Shown: positions 16,140-23,717 of the stretch, one piece after another
How positions within the stretch are numbered: position 1 is the stretch's first letter
Layout of the letters: every line of letters starts with the position of its first letter
Source: Klenkia terrae
Lineage (GTDB): Bacteria; Actinomycetota; Actinomycetes; Mycobacteriales; Geodermatophilaceae
Assembly: GCF_900491935.1 (NCBI RefSeq)
Contig: NZ_UEXK01000004.1
Location: 4,479,267 to 4,543,266, forward strand
Direction: 5' to 3'
DNA: 64,000 nt
The notes under the pieces: generated by a model
The model's database searches: none
Seen by the model: only the letters and a program-made list of their open reading frames with translations
What the model was told of the DNA's origin: nothing
Position numbers and translations under genes: made by a program

Positions 16140-16632
16140 GCCGGAAGGCCTCGCACTCCACGCCGTACCAGCGGGTGGTGCGGCCCAGCGGGTCCATCCC
16201 CAGCCGCCGGCAGACCGCGACCGACCGCTCGTTGCCGGGCCGGACCACCGCGTACACCTCGGGCAGCCCGTCCTCGAAGGCCCGCTGCACCACGCCGCCG
16301 GCCGCCTCGGTCGCGTACCCGCGGCCCCAGCTGTCCGGGTGCAGGTGCCAGCCGACCTCGAACTCACCCACCCCGTTCGGCAGCGGCTTGAGCAGCAGCG
16401 TGCCGGCCACCGGACCGCCGTCCAGCGGCTGCACCGCCCAGCAACCGGCCCGCCCGTCGGCGGCGTGCACCGCGTCCCACCGGCCGACCAGCGCCGCCAC
16501 CCCGCCCGACGGCGGTCCGGACAGGAAGCGCAGCACCTCGGGGCGGGAGTAGAGGTCCTCGAGCCGGGCCAGGTCGTCGTCCGACGTCGTCCAGGCCCGG
16601 ATCAGCAGCCGGGGGGTCCGCAGCAGCTCCAC
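16114..16632 (-). CDS. GNAT family N-acetyltransferase
   Basis: 172-residue RimJ/RimL-like acetyltransferase: N-terminal LRTPRLLIRAWTTSDDDLARL, a central FEVGWHLHPDSWGRGYATEAAGGVVQRAF block carrying the acetyl-CoA-binding GRGYATEA, and NERSVAVCRRLGM. It may modify a ribosomal protein N terminus or a small molecule; the substrate is not predictable. It starts at GTG 16632; a near-consensus TAGGCA lies 6 bases upstream. Its 3' end overlaps the PlsC gene. Confidence 0.88.
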   Translation of the reverse strand: MELLRTPRLLIRAWTTSDDDLARLEDLYSRPEVLRFLSGPPSGGVAALVGRWDAVHAADGRAGCWAVQPLDGGPVAGTLLLKPLPNGVGEFEVGWHLHPDSWGRGYATEAAGGVVQRAFEDGLPEVYAVVRPGNERSVAVCRRLGMDPLGRTTRWYGVECEAFRLSAPDVVD

Positions 16633-16650
16633 CCACCCTGCCTACCCCGG

Positions 16651-18057
16651 TCAGCCCAGCTGCGCGACCGACGCCTCGCGGGAGGCGACGGCGGCCGCGT
16701 CGGCGGCGACCGGGTCGACGGCCCGGTCGGCCCACCAGCGCTGCCCGGCCTCGGGGAGCGTGTGGATCGGGTCGTAGTAGGTGTAGCGGCGGTCCAGCGC
16801 GCCCTCGTCGGTGCGCTCGATCCCGGTCCGGTAGTTCTTGGTCCAGTAGCTGATCCCGCGTTCGCGGTCGTACTCGGCGACCTGGTGCACCCAGCGCTTG
16901 CCGACGTAGGGCACGTCGCAGACGATCCGCGGCGTGGCGAAGCCGGGCAGGTAGCCCATCAGGTCGTGCTGCAGGGTCTGGGCGACCGACAGCGGCACCC
17001 GCCAGTGCTCGGCCGACGGGATCATGTCGCACATGTAGAAGTAGTAGGGCGTGACCCCGGCGCCGTCGAGCAGCGCGAAGCACAGGTCCAGCAGCTGGCC
17101 GGCGGTGTCGTTCACCCCGTGCAGCAGCACGCCCTGGTTGCGCACGTCGCGCACGCCGGCGGCCAGCATCGCCTGCGCGGCCTCGGCGACCAACGGCGTC
17201 ACCGACTGGGCGGCGTTGACGTGCGTGTGGACGGCGAGCGACACCCCGCGGGCCCGGGCGGTGCCGGCCAGGCGGGTCATCCCGGCGACCACGTCGTCCT
17301 GCAGCCAGTGCTGCGGCATCCCCATCAGGGCCTTGGTGGCCAGCCGGATGTCGCGGACCGAGTCGATCTCCAGCAGCCCGGCGACGAAGGCCTCCAGGTT
17401 CTTGAACGGCAGGTTGGCGACGTCGCCGCCGGAGACCACGACGTCGCGGACGCCGGGGGTGGCCCGCAGGTAGGCCAGCATCTCGGCCTGCCGGTCGACC
17501 GGCTTGAGGTCGAACTTCAGCTTGGTGACCGCCGGCGTGGAGTTGCCGACCAGGTCCATCCGGGTGCAGTGGCCGCAGTACTGCGGGCAGGTGGGCAGCA
17601 GCTCGGCGAGCACCTTGGTGGGGTAGCGGTGGGTCAGGCCCTCGACGGCCCACATCTCGTGCTCGTGCAGCGAGTCGCGGGCGGCGTACGGGTGGCTGGC
17701 GGCCGCGCCGGGCAGCCGGTCCGACGCCACCGGGAGCATGTAGCGGCGCACCGGGTCGGCCAGCATCGCCGCGGTCGTGGGGACCGCGGTCGGCACCATC
17801 GTGTTGAGCATCTGCGGCGGCAGCAGGAGCGACATCGTGGCCCGGCCGGCCTGGTCGGCCTCCACGTCGGCGTAGAAGGTCTCGTCGAGCAGGTCGCCGT
17901 AGACCCCGCGCAGCTGGCGCAGGTTCTTCACGCAGTTCACGCGCTGCCACTGGGCGCTGCGCCACTGCTCCGCGGTGACGTCGGCGAAGCCCGGCAGCCG
18001 CCGCCAGTCGGGTTCGACCAGCTCACGGGCGGTGTACTCGTAGGGCTGCTCCAGCAC
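16651..18057 (-). CDS. kamA: Lysine 2,3-aminomutase (radical SAM)
   Basis: Radical SAM, PLP-dependent conversion of L-alpha-lysine to L-beta-lysine. The 468-residue protein has the cluster motif CPQYCGHCTRMDLVG (CxxxCxxC), SGGDVANLP downstream, and TYYDPIHTLPEAG near the end. The GTG at 18057 is chosen because GGAGG stands 5 bases upstream; a TTG at 18075 also opens the frame. It is divergent from kdd-kamDE-kal, which carry the next steps of the same pathway, so lysine rather than glutamate or arginine is the likely substrate. The C-terminal part after about residue 400 is longer than in compact family members. Confidence 0.88.
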   Translation of the reverse strand: MLEQPYEYTARELVEPDWRRLPGFADVTAEQWRSAQWQRVNCVKNLRQLRGVYGDLLDETFYADVEADQAGRATMSLLLPPQMLNTMVPTAVPTTAAMLADPVRRYMLPVASDRLPGAAASHPYAARDSLHEHEMWAVEGLTHRYPTKVLAELLPTCPQYCGHCTRMDLVGNSTPAVTKLKFDLKPVDRQAEMLAYLRATPGVRDVVVSGGDVANLPFKNLEAFVAGLLEIDSVRDIRLATKALMGMPQHWLQDDVVAGMTRLAGTARARGVSLAVHTHVNAAQSVTPLVAEAAQAMLAAGVRDVRNQGVLLHGVNDTAGQLLDLCFALLDGAGVTPYYFYMCDMIPSAEHWRVPLSVAQTLQHDLMGYLPGFATPRIVCDVPYVGKRWVHQVAEYDRERGISYWTKNYRTGIERTDEGALDRRYTYYDPIHTLPEAGQRWWADRAVDPVAADAAAVASREASVAQLG

Positions 18058-18121
18058 GACGACCTCCAGCTGCAACCGGCACTTCCGGTGGCGACGTCGA
18101 CACCATACGGGAGATCGTTCG

Positions 18122-18139
18122 GTGAAACGTGACTTTCAC
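18122..18139. promoter_or_regulatory. Candidate operator between kamA and kdd
   Basis: Perfect inverted repeat GTGAAA and TTTCAC separated by 6 bases, in the 129-base gap between the divergent kamA and kdd starts. It is centred to control both directions. The regulator is not identifiable; the Lrp-type gene at 12221 and unlinked GntR-type proteins are candidates. Confidence 0.45.
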
Positions 18140-18186
18140 GATAGGTTCTGCACCGACGGGTCGGAGCAGGACTGAGGAGGCACCAG

Positions 18187-19209
18187 GTGCGGACGGCGAC
18201 GGAGCGGGCACTCGGGGTGCACCGGGTGCTGGAGCCGGTCGGGGTGCTGCCCCAGGCCGCCCGCCGGCTGGACCCCGACGCGCCCACCGGCCCCGACGAG
18301 GTGCGCATCGACGTCGAGCGGCTCAACCTCGACGCCGCCTCCTACCGGCAGCTGCACGAGGCGCACGGCGGCGACGGCGCGGCGGTGCGCGACGCCGTGC
18401 TGGCGATCGTCGCCGAGCGCGGCAAGATGCAGAACCCGGTCACCGGCTCGGGCGGCATGCTCATCGGCCGGGTCGCCGAGGTCGGCCCGGCCTCACCGCT
18501 CGGCCTGGCGGTCGGCGACCGGGTGGCCACCCTGGTGTCGCTCACCCTGACCCCGCTGCGGATCACCGACGGCCTGGCGCGCTGGGACGGCCACGGCGAG
18601 CAGGTCCCGGCGCAGGGCACCGCCGTGCTGTTCGCCCGGTCCATCGCCGCGGTGCTGCCCGACGACCTGCCCGAGAACGTCGCGCTGGCCCTGCTGGACG
18701 TCTGCGGGGCGCCGGCAGCCACCGAGCGGGTGGTCCGCCGCGGCACCTCGGTCGCCGTCCTGGGCGCGGCGGGCAAGTCCGGCTGCCTGTCGGTGGCCGC
18801 GGCCCGCGACGCGCACGCCCGCCGGGTGGTGGGCGTCGTCCGGGACGAGCGGGAGGCCGCCGCCCTGCGGGCCGCCGACCTCGCGCACGAGGTCGTCGTC
18901 GCCGACGCCACCGACCCGCTGGCCGTCGCGGCCGCCCTCGGCGAGCCCGTCGACGTCACCGTCGTCTGCGTCGACGTGCCCGGCGCCGAGCACGGGGCGG
19001 TCCTCGCGACGGTGGACGGGGGCACCGTGGTCTTCTTCTCGATGGCCACCTCCTTCCCGGCGGCGGCCCTGGGCGCCGAGGGGATGGCAGCGGACGTGAC
19101 GATGCTGATCGGGAACGGCTACACGCCGGGGCACGCCGCCCTGGCCCTGGACCTGTACCGCCGCAACGCCGGGGTGCGGGCGCTGGTCGACCCGCGCGTC
19201 CACCCATGA
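18187..19209 (+). CDS. kdd: L-erythro-3,5-diaminohexanoate dehydrogenase
   Basis: NAD(P)-dependent oxidation of 3,5-diaminohexanoate to 3-keto-5-aminohexanoate with ammonia release, the step after lysine 5,6-aminomutase. 340 residues: an N-terminal domain with GTGSGGMLIGRV-like residues (PVTGSGGMLIGRVAEVGP), LDVCGAPAATERVV, then a Rossmann fold with VAVLGAAGKSGCLSVAAARD. A strong Shine-Dalgarno sequence (GAGGAGG) precedes the GTG start. It is the first gene of a five-gene operon in which every junction overlaps by 4 bases. Confidence 0.88.
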   Translation: MRTATERALGVHRVLEPVGVLPQAARRLDPDAPTGPDEVRIDVERLNLDAASYRQLHEAHGGDGAAVRDAVLAIVAERGKMQNPVTGSGGMLIGRVAEVGPASPLGLAVGDRVATLVSLTLTPLRITDGLARWDGHGEQVPAQGTAVLFARSIAAVLPDDLPENVALALLDVCGAPAATERVVRRGTSVAVLGAAGKSGCLSVAAARDAHARRVVGVVRDEREAAALRAADLAHEVVVADATDPLAVAAALGEPVDVTVVCVDVPGAEHGAVLATVDGGTVVFFSMATSFPAAALGAEGMAADVTMLIGNGYTPGHAALALDLYRRNAGVRALVDPRVHP

Positions 19210-20720
19210 GCCTGCTGGTCACCGACGTCACCGTGGGCGACGCCGCCGGCCGGGCCGTGCACGTCGTGGACGGCGCGATCGCCTGGGTCGGGCCCGCCGC
19301 CGGTGCGCCGCGCGCGGACCGCACCCTGGACGGCGGGGGAGCTCTGCTGACCCCGGCGTTCGTCGACGCCCACGTGCACGCCACCGCCACCGGTCTGGCG
19401 CTGACCGGGCTGGACCTGCACGGGGCGGACAGCCTGCGCTCGGCGCTGGCCGCCGTCGCCGCGCACGTGGCGGCGCACCCCACCGGCATCGTGCTGGGCA
19501 CCGGGTGGGAGGAGACGGCCTGGCCCGAGGGCCGCGCGCTCACCCGGCACGACCTGGACGCCGTCGTCGGCGACCGGCAGGTCTACCTGGCCCGGGTCGA
19601 CGTGCACTCCGCGACGGTGTCCACCGCGCTGCTGGACCGGGTCCCCGGCATCACCGGCCTGCCCGGCTTCGCCGCCGACGGCCGGCTCCGGCTGGACGCC
19701 CACCACGCCGCCCGCCAGGTCGCCTACGGCGCGGTCGACCCGGTCCAGCGCGCCGCGGCGCAGCGGGCCACCCTGGACCTGGCCGCCGACCTCGGCATCG
19801 GCTGCGTGCACGAGATGGCCGGTCCCGAGGTGTCCAGCGCCGAGGACCTGGCCGGCGTGCTCGCGCTGAGTCGGCAGGATCCGGGTCCGCTGGTGCTGGG
19901 CTGGTGGGGCGAGCTCTCCGAGCGCGGCGGTCTGGACGTCGTCCGCGAGCTGGGGCTGGCCGGCGCCGGCGGCGACCTGTTCTGCGACGGCGCGTTCGGC
20001 TCGCACACCGCCGCGCTGTCGACGCCCTACGCCGACCGGCCGGAGACCTCGGGCGTGCTGCGGTTCGAGACCGCGCAGCTGGTCGAGCACGTCCGGGCCT
20101 GCACCGCCGCCGGCGTGCAGGCCGGGTTCCACTGCATCGGGGACGCCGCGGTGGACCAGGTATTGGCCGCGGTCGCCGCGGTGGGGGAGCAGCTGGGCCG
20201 TGACGCCGTCCGGGCGTGCCGGCACCGGCTGGAGCACGTCGAGATGGTGTCCACCGACGCGATCGACGAGATGCGCCGCTGGGGGATGGTCGCCAGCGTG
20301 CAGCCGGCCTTCGACGCCGCCTGGGGCGGGGACGACGGCATGTACGCCGAGCGCCTGGGCGTGGAGCGGGCGCTGGCCTGCAACCCGCTGGCCGACCTGT
20401 CCGACGGCGGGGTCGCCATCGCCCTGGGCAGCGACGCGCCGGTCACCCCGCTGGACCCGTGGGGCGGCGTGCACGCCGCCGTCGACCACCGCACGCCCGG
20501 CGCCGGCCTGCGCCCCTTCGACGCCTACGACGCCGCCACCCACGGCGGCTGGCACGCCGCCCGCGCGGAGCACCGCGACGGCCCGCTGGCCGTGGGCGCA
20601 CCGGCGCACCTGGCGCTCTGGGCCACCGACCTGACCCTGTCCGGAGTGCTCGCCGAGCGCGCCCGCCCCACCTGCCGCGGCCTCCTGGTGTCCGGCGACG
20701 TCGTCCGAGGAGCACCGTGA
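19206..20720 (+). CDS. YtcJ-like metal-dependent amidohydrolase in the lysine operon
   Basis: A 504-residue amidohydrolase-3 family protein. Metal-site motifs: FVDAHVHATATG (HxH), FHCIGDAA, HRLEHVEM and LGSDAPVTPLDPWGGVHAAV. It lies between kdd (ATGA overlap) and kamD (GTGA overlap), so it is made with the lysine pathway enzymes. No such enzyme belongs to the described lysine fermentation route. It could hydrolyse an N-acyl, lactam or cyclic imine derivative of a diamino- or keto-amino-hexanoate, but this is inference; the family is catalytically broad. Confidence 0.85.
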   Translation: MSLLVTDVTVGDAAGRAVHVVDGAIAWVGPAAGAPRADRTLDGGGALLTPAFVDAHVHATATGLALTGLDLHGADSLRSALAAVAAHVAAHPTGIVLGTGWEETAWPEGRALTRHDLDAVVGDRQVYLARVDVHSATVSTALLDRVPGITGLPGFAADGRLRLDAHHAARQVAYGAVDPVQRAAAQRATLDLAADLGIGCVHEMAGPEVSSAEDLAGVLALSRQDPGPLVLGWWGELSERGGLDVVRELGLAGAGGDLFCDGAFGSHTAALSTPYADRPETSGVLRFETAQLVEHVRACTAAGVQAGFHCIGDAAVDQVLAAVAAVGEQLGRDAVRACRHRLEHVEMVSTDAIDEMRRWGMVASVQPAFDAAWGGDDGMYAERLGVERALACNPLADLSDGGVAIALGSDAPVTPLDPWGGVHAAVDHRTPGAGLRPFDAYDAATHGGWHAARAEHRDGPLAVGAPAHLALWATDLTLSGVLAERARPTCRGLLVSGDVVRGAP

Positions 20721-22303
20721 GCGCACGACTGACCCTGGACCCCGGGCTCGTCACCCGGGCCCGCGAGCTGGCCGAGCAGGCCGCCCAGCCGGTCATCGAC
20801 CTGGCCGGTCGGCACACCACCGTCTCCGTCGAGCGGGCCGTGCTGCGGCTGGCCGGGCTGGAGGGCACCGACCCGGTCACCGGCGAGGGCGAGATCCCCT
20901 GGGTGAACCGCGTGGTGGACACCGTCCGCGACCAGGTCGGGCTGGCCTCGGGCGTCGCGCTGCCGGTCTGGCACGCCATCGCCTCCGGGCGGGCAGCGAG
21001 CCTGCAGGACGTCGCCGAGCAGGTCGGGGCCGGCACCGCCCGCTTCGAGCTGCCCACCGGTGCCGCCCACGAGCAGGCCCGCGAGGCCGCACTGGCCGCC
21101 GTCGGCGCCGGCCTGGGCCGGGTGGACGACGCCCGCCGCCGGCGGGAGGACCTGGTGGCCACCCACGGCGACCCGCCGCGCCGTCCCTGGATCTACCTCA
21201 TCGTGGCCACCGGCGACATCTACGAGGACATCCCGCAGGCCCAGGCCGCCGCCCGGGCCGGTGCCGACGTCATCGCCGTCATCCGGTCCACCGGGCAGTC
21301 GCTGCTGGACTACGTGCCCGAGGGCGCCACCCGCACCGGGTACGCCGGCACGTACGCCACCCAGGAGAACTTCCGGCTGATGCGGGCCGCCCTCGACGAG
21401 GTCAGCGCGGAGCTCGGCCGCTACGTCCGGCTGACGAACTACGCCTCGGGGCTGTGCATGCCCGAGATCGCCGCGCTGGCCGGCCTCGAGCGGCTGGACA
21501 TGATGCTGAACGACGCGATGTACGGGATCCTCTTCCGCGACATCAACCCGATCCGCACCTTCGTCGACCAGCGGTTCAGCCGGATGGTGCACGCCCGCGC
21601 CGGGATCATCATCAACACCGGCGAGGACAACTACCTCACCACCGCCGACGCGGTCGACGAGGCGCACACCGTCACGGTCAGCCAGCTGCTCAACGAGCGG
21701 TTCGCCCGGGAGGCCGGGCTCGAGGACTGGCAGCTGGGCCTGGGCCACGCCTTCGAGATCAACCCCGCCGTCCCGGAGTCCTTCCGGCTGGAGTTGGCGC
21801 ACGCGATGCTGGCCCGCTCGCTGTTCCCCGACGCCCCGCTCAAGTGGATGCCGCCCACCAAGCACATGACCGGCGACGTGTTCGGCGGCTACCTGCTGGA
21901 CGGGTTCTTCAACCTGGCCGGGATGCTCACCGGCCAGTCGATCCTGCTGGTCGGCATGATGACCGAGGCCGTGGTCACCCCGTGGCTGAGCGACCGGGAC
22001 CTGGCGCTGCGCAACGTGCGCTACGTGCTGGACGCCGCCGGCGGGCTGGGCGAGGACTTCGCCCCGCCGCCGGGCGGGTTCATCGACACCCGGGCGCACA
22101 CCGTGCTCGGCGAGGCCGTGGACCTGCTGGAGCGGATCACCGCGGACGGCCTGCTGCCCTCGATCGCGGCCGGCACCTTCGGCATCACCAAGCGCCCGGC
22201 CGACCGCGGCAAGGGCCTGGACGGCGTCGTGGTCAAGGACGCCGACCACCTGGACCCGGCCACCGAGCTGATGCAGGCCGCGCTGCTGGAGGGATCCCGA
22301 TGA
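20717..22303 (+). CDS. kamD: Lysine 5,6-aminomutase alpha subunit
   Basis: Adenosylcobalamin/PLP-dependent migration of the terminal amino group of L-beta-lysine (or D-lysine) to C5. 528 residues with a TIM-barrel core; family landmarks include LIVATGDIYEDIPQAQAAARAGAD, RLTNYASGLCMPEIA, INTGEDNYLTTADAVDEAHTV and KWMPPTKHMTGDVF. It needs the beta subunit encoded immediately downstream, which overlaps by 4 bases (ATGA). The organism must make or import B12. Confidence 0.93.
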   Translation: MSARLTLDPGLVTRARELAEQAAQPVIDLAGRHTTVSVERAVLRLAGLEGTDPVTGEGEIPWVNRVVDTVRDQVGLASGVALPVWHAIASGRAASLQDVAEQVGAGTARFELPTGAAHEQAREAALAAVGAGLGRVDDARRRREDLVATHGDPPRRPWIYLIVATGDIYEDIPQAQAAARAGADVIAVIRSTGQSLLDYVPEGATRTGYAGTYATQENFRLMRAALDEVSAELGRYVRLTNYASGLCMPEIAALAGLERLDMMLNDAMYGILFRDINPIRTFVDQRFSRMVHARAGIIINTGEDNYLTTADAVDEAHTVTVSQLLNERFAREAGLEDWQLGLGHAFEINPAVPESFRLELAHAMLARSLFPDAPLKWMPPTKHMTGDVFGGYLLDGFFNLAGMLTGQSILLVGMMTEAVVTPWLSDRDLALRNVRYVLDAAGGLGEDFAPPPGGFIDTRAHTVLGEAVDLLERITADGLLPSIAAGTFGITKRPADRGKGLDGVVVKDADHLDPATELMQAALLEGSR

Positions 22304-23040
22304 GCTCGATCGTCCGGCCGTACGGCGACACCACCGGCGACGGCATGGTGCAGACGTCGTTCACCCTGCCCGTGCCGCCCGGGCCGAAGGCCGAGGGGGC
22401 GGCGCTGCAGCTGGCCACCAAGATGGGCATCAGCCCGGCGATGGTGGTGCACAGCCACGGCATCGGCACCGGCTACACGTTCTTCGTCGTCTACGGGTCG
22501 GTCACCCACTTGGTGGACCTGGACGCCGTCGAGGTCGAGGAGCGCGACTACCCGCTGATGAGCCCGGCGGAGGTCAACGGGGCGATCAAGAGCCGGCTGC
22601 ACCGCAAGCTCGTGGTCATGGGCGCCTGCATCGGCACCGACGCGCACACCGTCGGCATCGACGCGATCCTCAACCTCAAGGGCTTCGCGGGGGAGAAGGG
22701 CCTGGAGTACTACCGGGAGATGGACGTCGCCAACCTCGGCGCCCAGGTCACCGTGCCCGAGCTGGTCGGCCAGGCCCGCGCCGCCCGCGCCGACGCCGTG
22801 CTGGTCAGCCAGGTGGTGACCCAGAAGGACGCGCACCTGCGCAACACCCGGGAGCTGGCCGGGGCGTTCCGCGAGGCGATGGGGGAGGACCGTCCGCTGC
22901 TCGTCGTCGGCGGCCCGCGCTTCGACCCGGCGATGGCCGGCGAACTCGGCGTCGACAAGGTCTTCGGCCGCGGCACCACCCCCGGCGAGGTGGCCTCCTA
23001 CCTCGTCTCCGCCCTGATCCCCGAGGAGGTCCCCGCGTGA
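22300..23040 (+). CDS. kamE: Lysine 5,6-aminomutase beta subunit
   Basis: Cobalamin-binding partner of KamD, 246 residues. The B12 motif DxHxxG reads GTDAHTVGIDAIL (about residue 110) in a Rossmann-like domain that continues with VLVSQVVTQKDAHLRNT and VVGGPRF. The N-terminal dimerisation domain (IVRPYGDTTGDGMVQTSFTLP) is complete. The ATG overlaps the kamD stop and its own stop overlaps the next gene, consistent with stoichiometric synthesis. Confidence 0.93.
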   Translation: MSSIVRPYGDTTGDGMVQTSFTLPVPPGPKAEGAALQLATKMGISPAMVVHSHGIGTGYTFFVVYGSVTHLVDLDAVEVEERDYPLMSPAEVNGAIKSRLHRKLVVMGACIGTDAHTVGIDAILNLKGFAGEKGLEYYREMDVANLGAQVTVPELVGQARAARADAVLVSQVVTQKDAHLRNTRELAGAFREAMGEDRPLLVVGGPRFDPAMAGELGVDKVFGRGTTPGEVASYLVSALIPEEVPA

Positions 23041-23441
23041 CCGCGACCGTCGGACTGACCGTCACCCACCGCCGCTACGTGCCCTACGCGCACGCCCACT
23101 ACGGCGGGTCGCTGGTCGACGGCGCCTACACCCTGGGCCTGTTCGGCGACGTGGCCACCGAGGTCGCGATCGTCGGGGACGCCGACGAGGGCCTGCTCGC
23201 CGGCTACTCCGACATCCGGTTCCTGGCCCCGGTGCAGGCCGGGGACGTGCTGGAGGCCTCCTGCGAGGTGGTGGCCGTCGGCCGGCGGTCGCGGACGCTG
23301 CGCTGCTGGGCCGACGTGGTCGCCCGGGCCGCCCCGGACCGCGGCCCGTCGGCGGCCGACGTGCTGGCCGAGCCGCTGCGGGTGGTCGAGGCGACGGCGA
23401 CGCTCGTCGTCCCCCTGGCCGGGACCACCGAGCGTGAGTGA
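23037..23441 (+). CDS. kal: 3-aminobutyryl-CoA ammonia-lyase-like hotdog protein
   Basis: 134-residue hotdog-fold protein, the length and position expected of Kal, which removes ammonia from L-3-aminobutyryl-CoA to give crotonyl-CoA. Features: YVPYAHAHYGGSLVDGAY at the N terminus (conserved substrate loop) and DIRFLAPVQAGDVLEASCEVV, the hotdog core. It is the last gene of the operon and overlaps kamE by 4 bases. A generic thioesterase or dehydratase of the same fold cannot be excluded, but the context makes Kal the best call. The enzyme that would produce its substrate (Kce) is not in the window. Confidence 0.8.
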   Translation: MTATVGLTVTHRRYVPYAHAHYGGSLVDGAYTLGLFGDVATEVAIVGDADEGLLAGYSDIRFLAPVQAGDVLEASCEVVAVGRRSRTLRCWADVVARAAPDRGPSAADVLAEPLRVVEATATLVVPLAGTTERE

Positions 23442-23509
23442 CACGTAACGATCTGGTAACGCCCTGCCGCAGGTGACCCGATGGCCTGTGCGACGGGTCC
23501 CGGGCTCCC

Positions 23510-23717
23510 TAGTGTTCCCCCGTCGCACCATCGCGATCCTGCCGCCGGTCCTGGTCAAGGGGCGAGGTCGGTCGGACCGCCGGGCGGCACCCCGCGCCAC
23601 CAGACAACGGCGGGACCGGACGCAGCCAGTCGCCCGGACCGCCGGCCCGAAGGCCGGGGTGCCGCTGCCGGCGGCAGCTGCGCCGTCCCGTCGGCACCGG
23701 GTGGGATGCTGGGCGGC
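23510..23717 (+). promoter_or_regulatory. Promoter TAGTGT and ~200-base leader of lnt
   Basis: A TAGTGT -10 candidate at 23510-23515 is followed by about 200 bases without a convincing ORF before the lnt GTG. The leader is GC-rich with several self-complementary stretches (for example GGCCCGAAGGCC near 23643). I could not match it to a known riboswitch class. Confidence 0.3.

Noticed and set aside
23466-23717. Known riboswitch (cobalamin or SAM type) before lnt, also considered for the adjacent B12-dependent operon
   Set aside because: No B12 box or other conserved core could be aligned; left as an unexplained leader.
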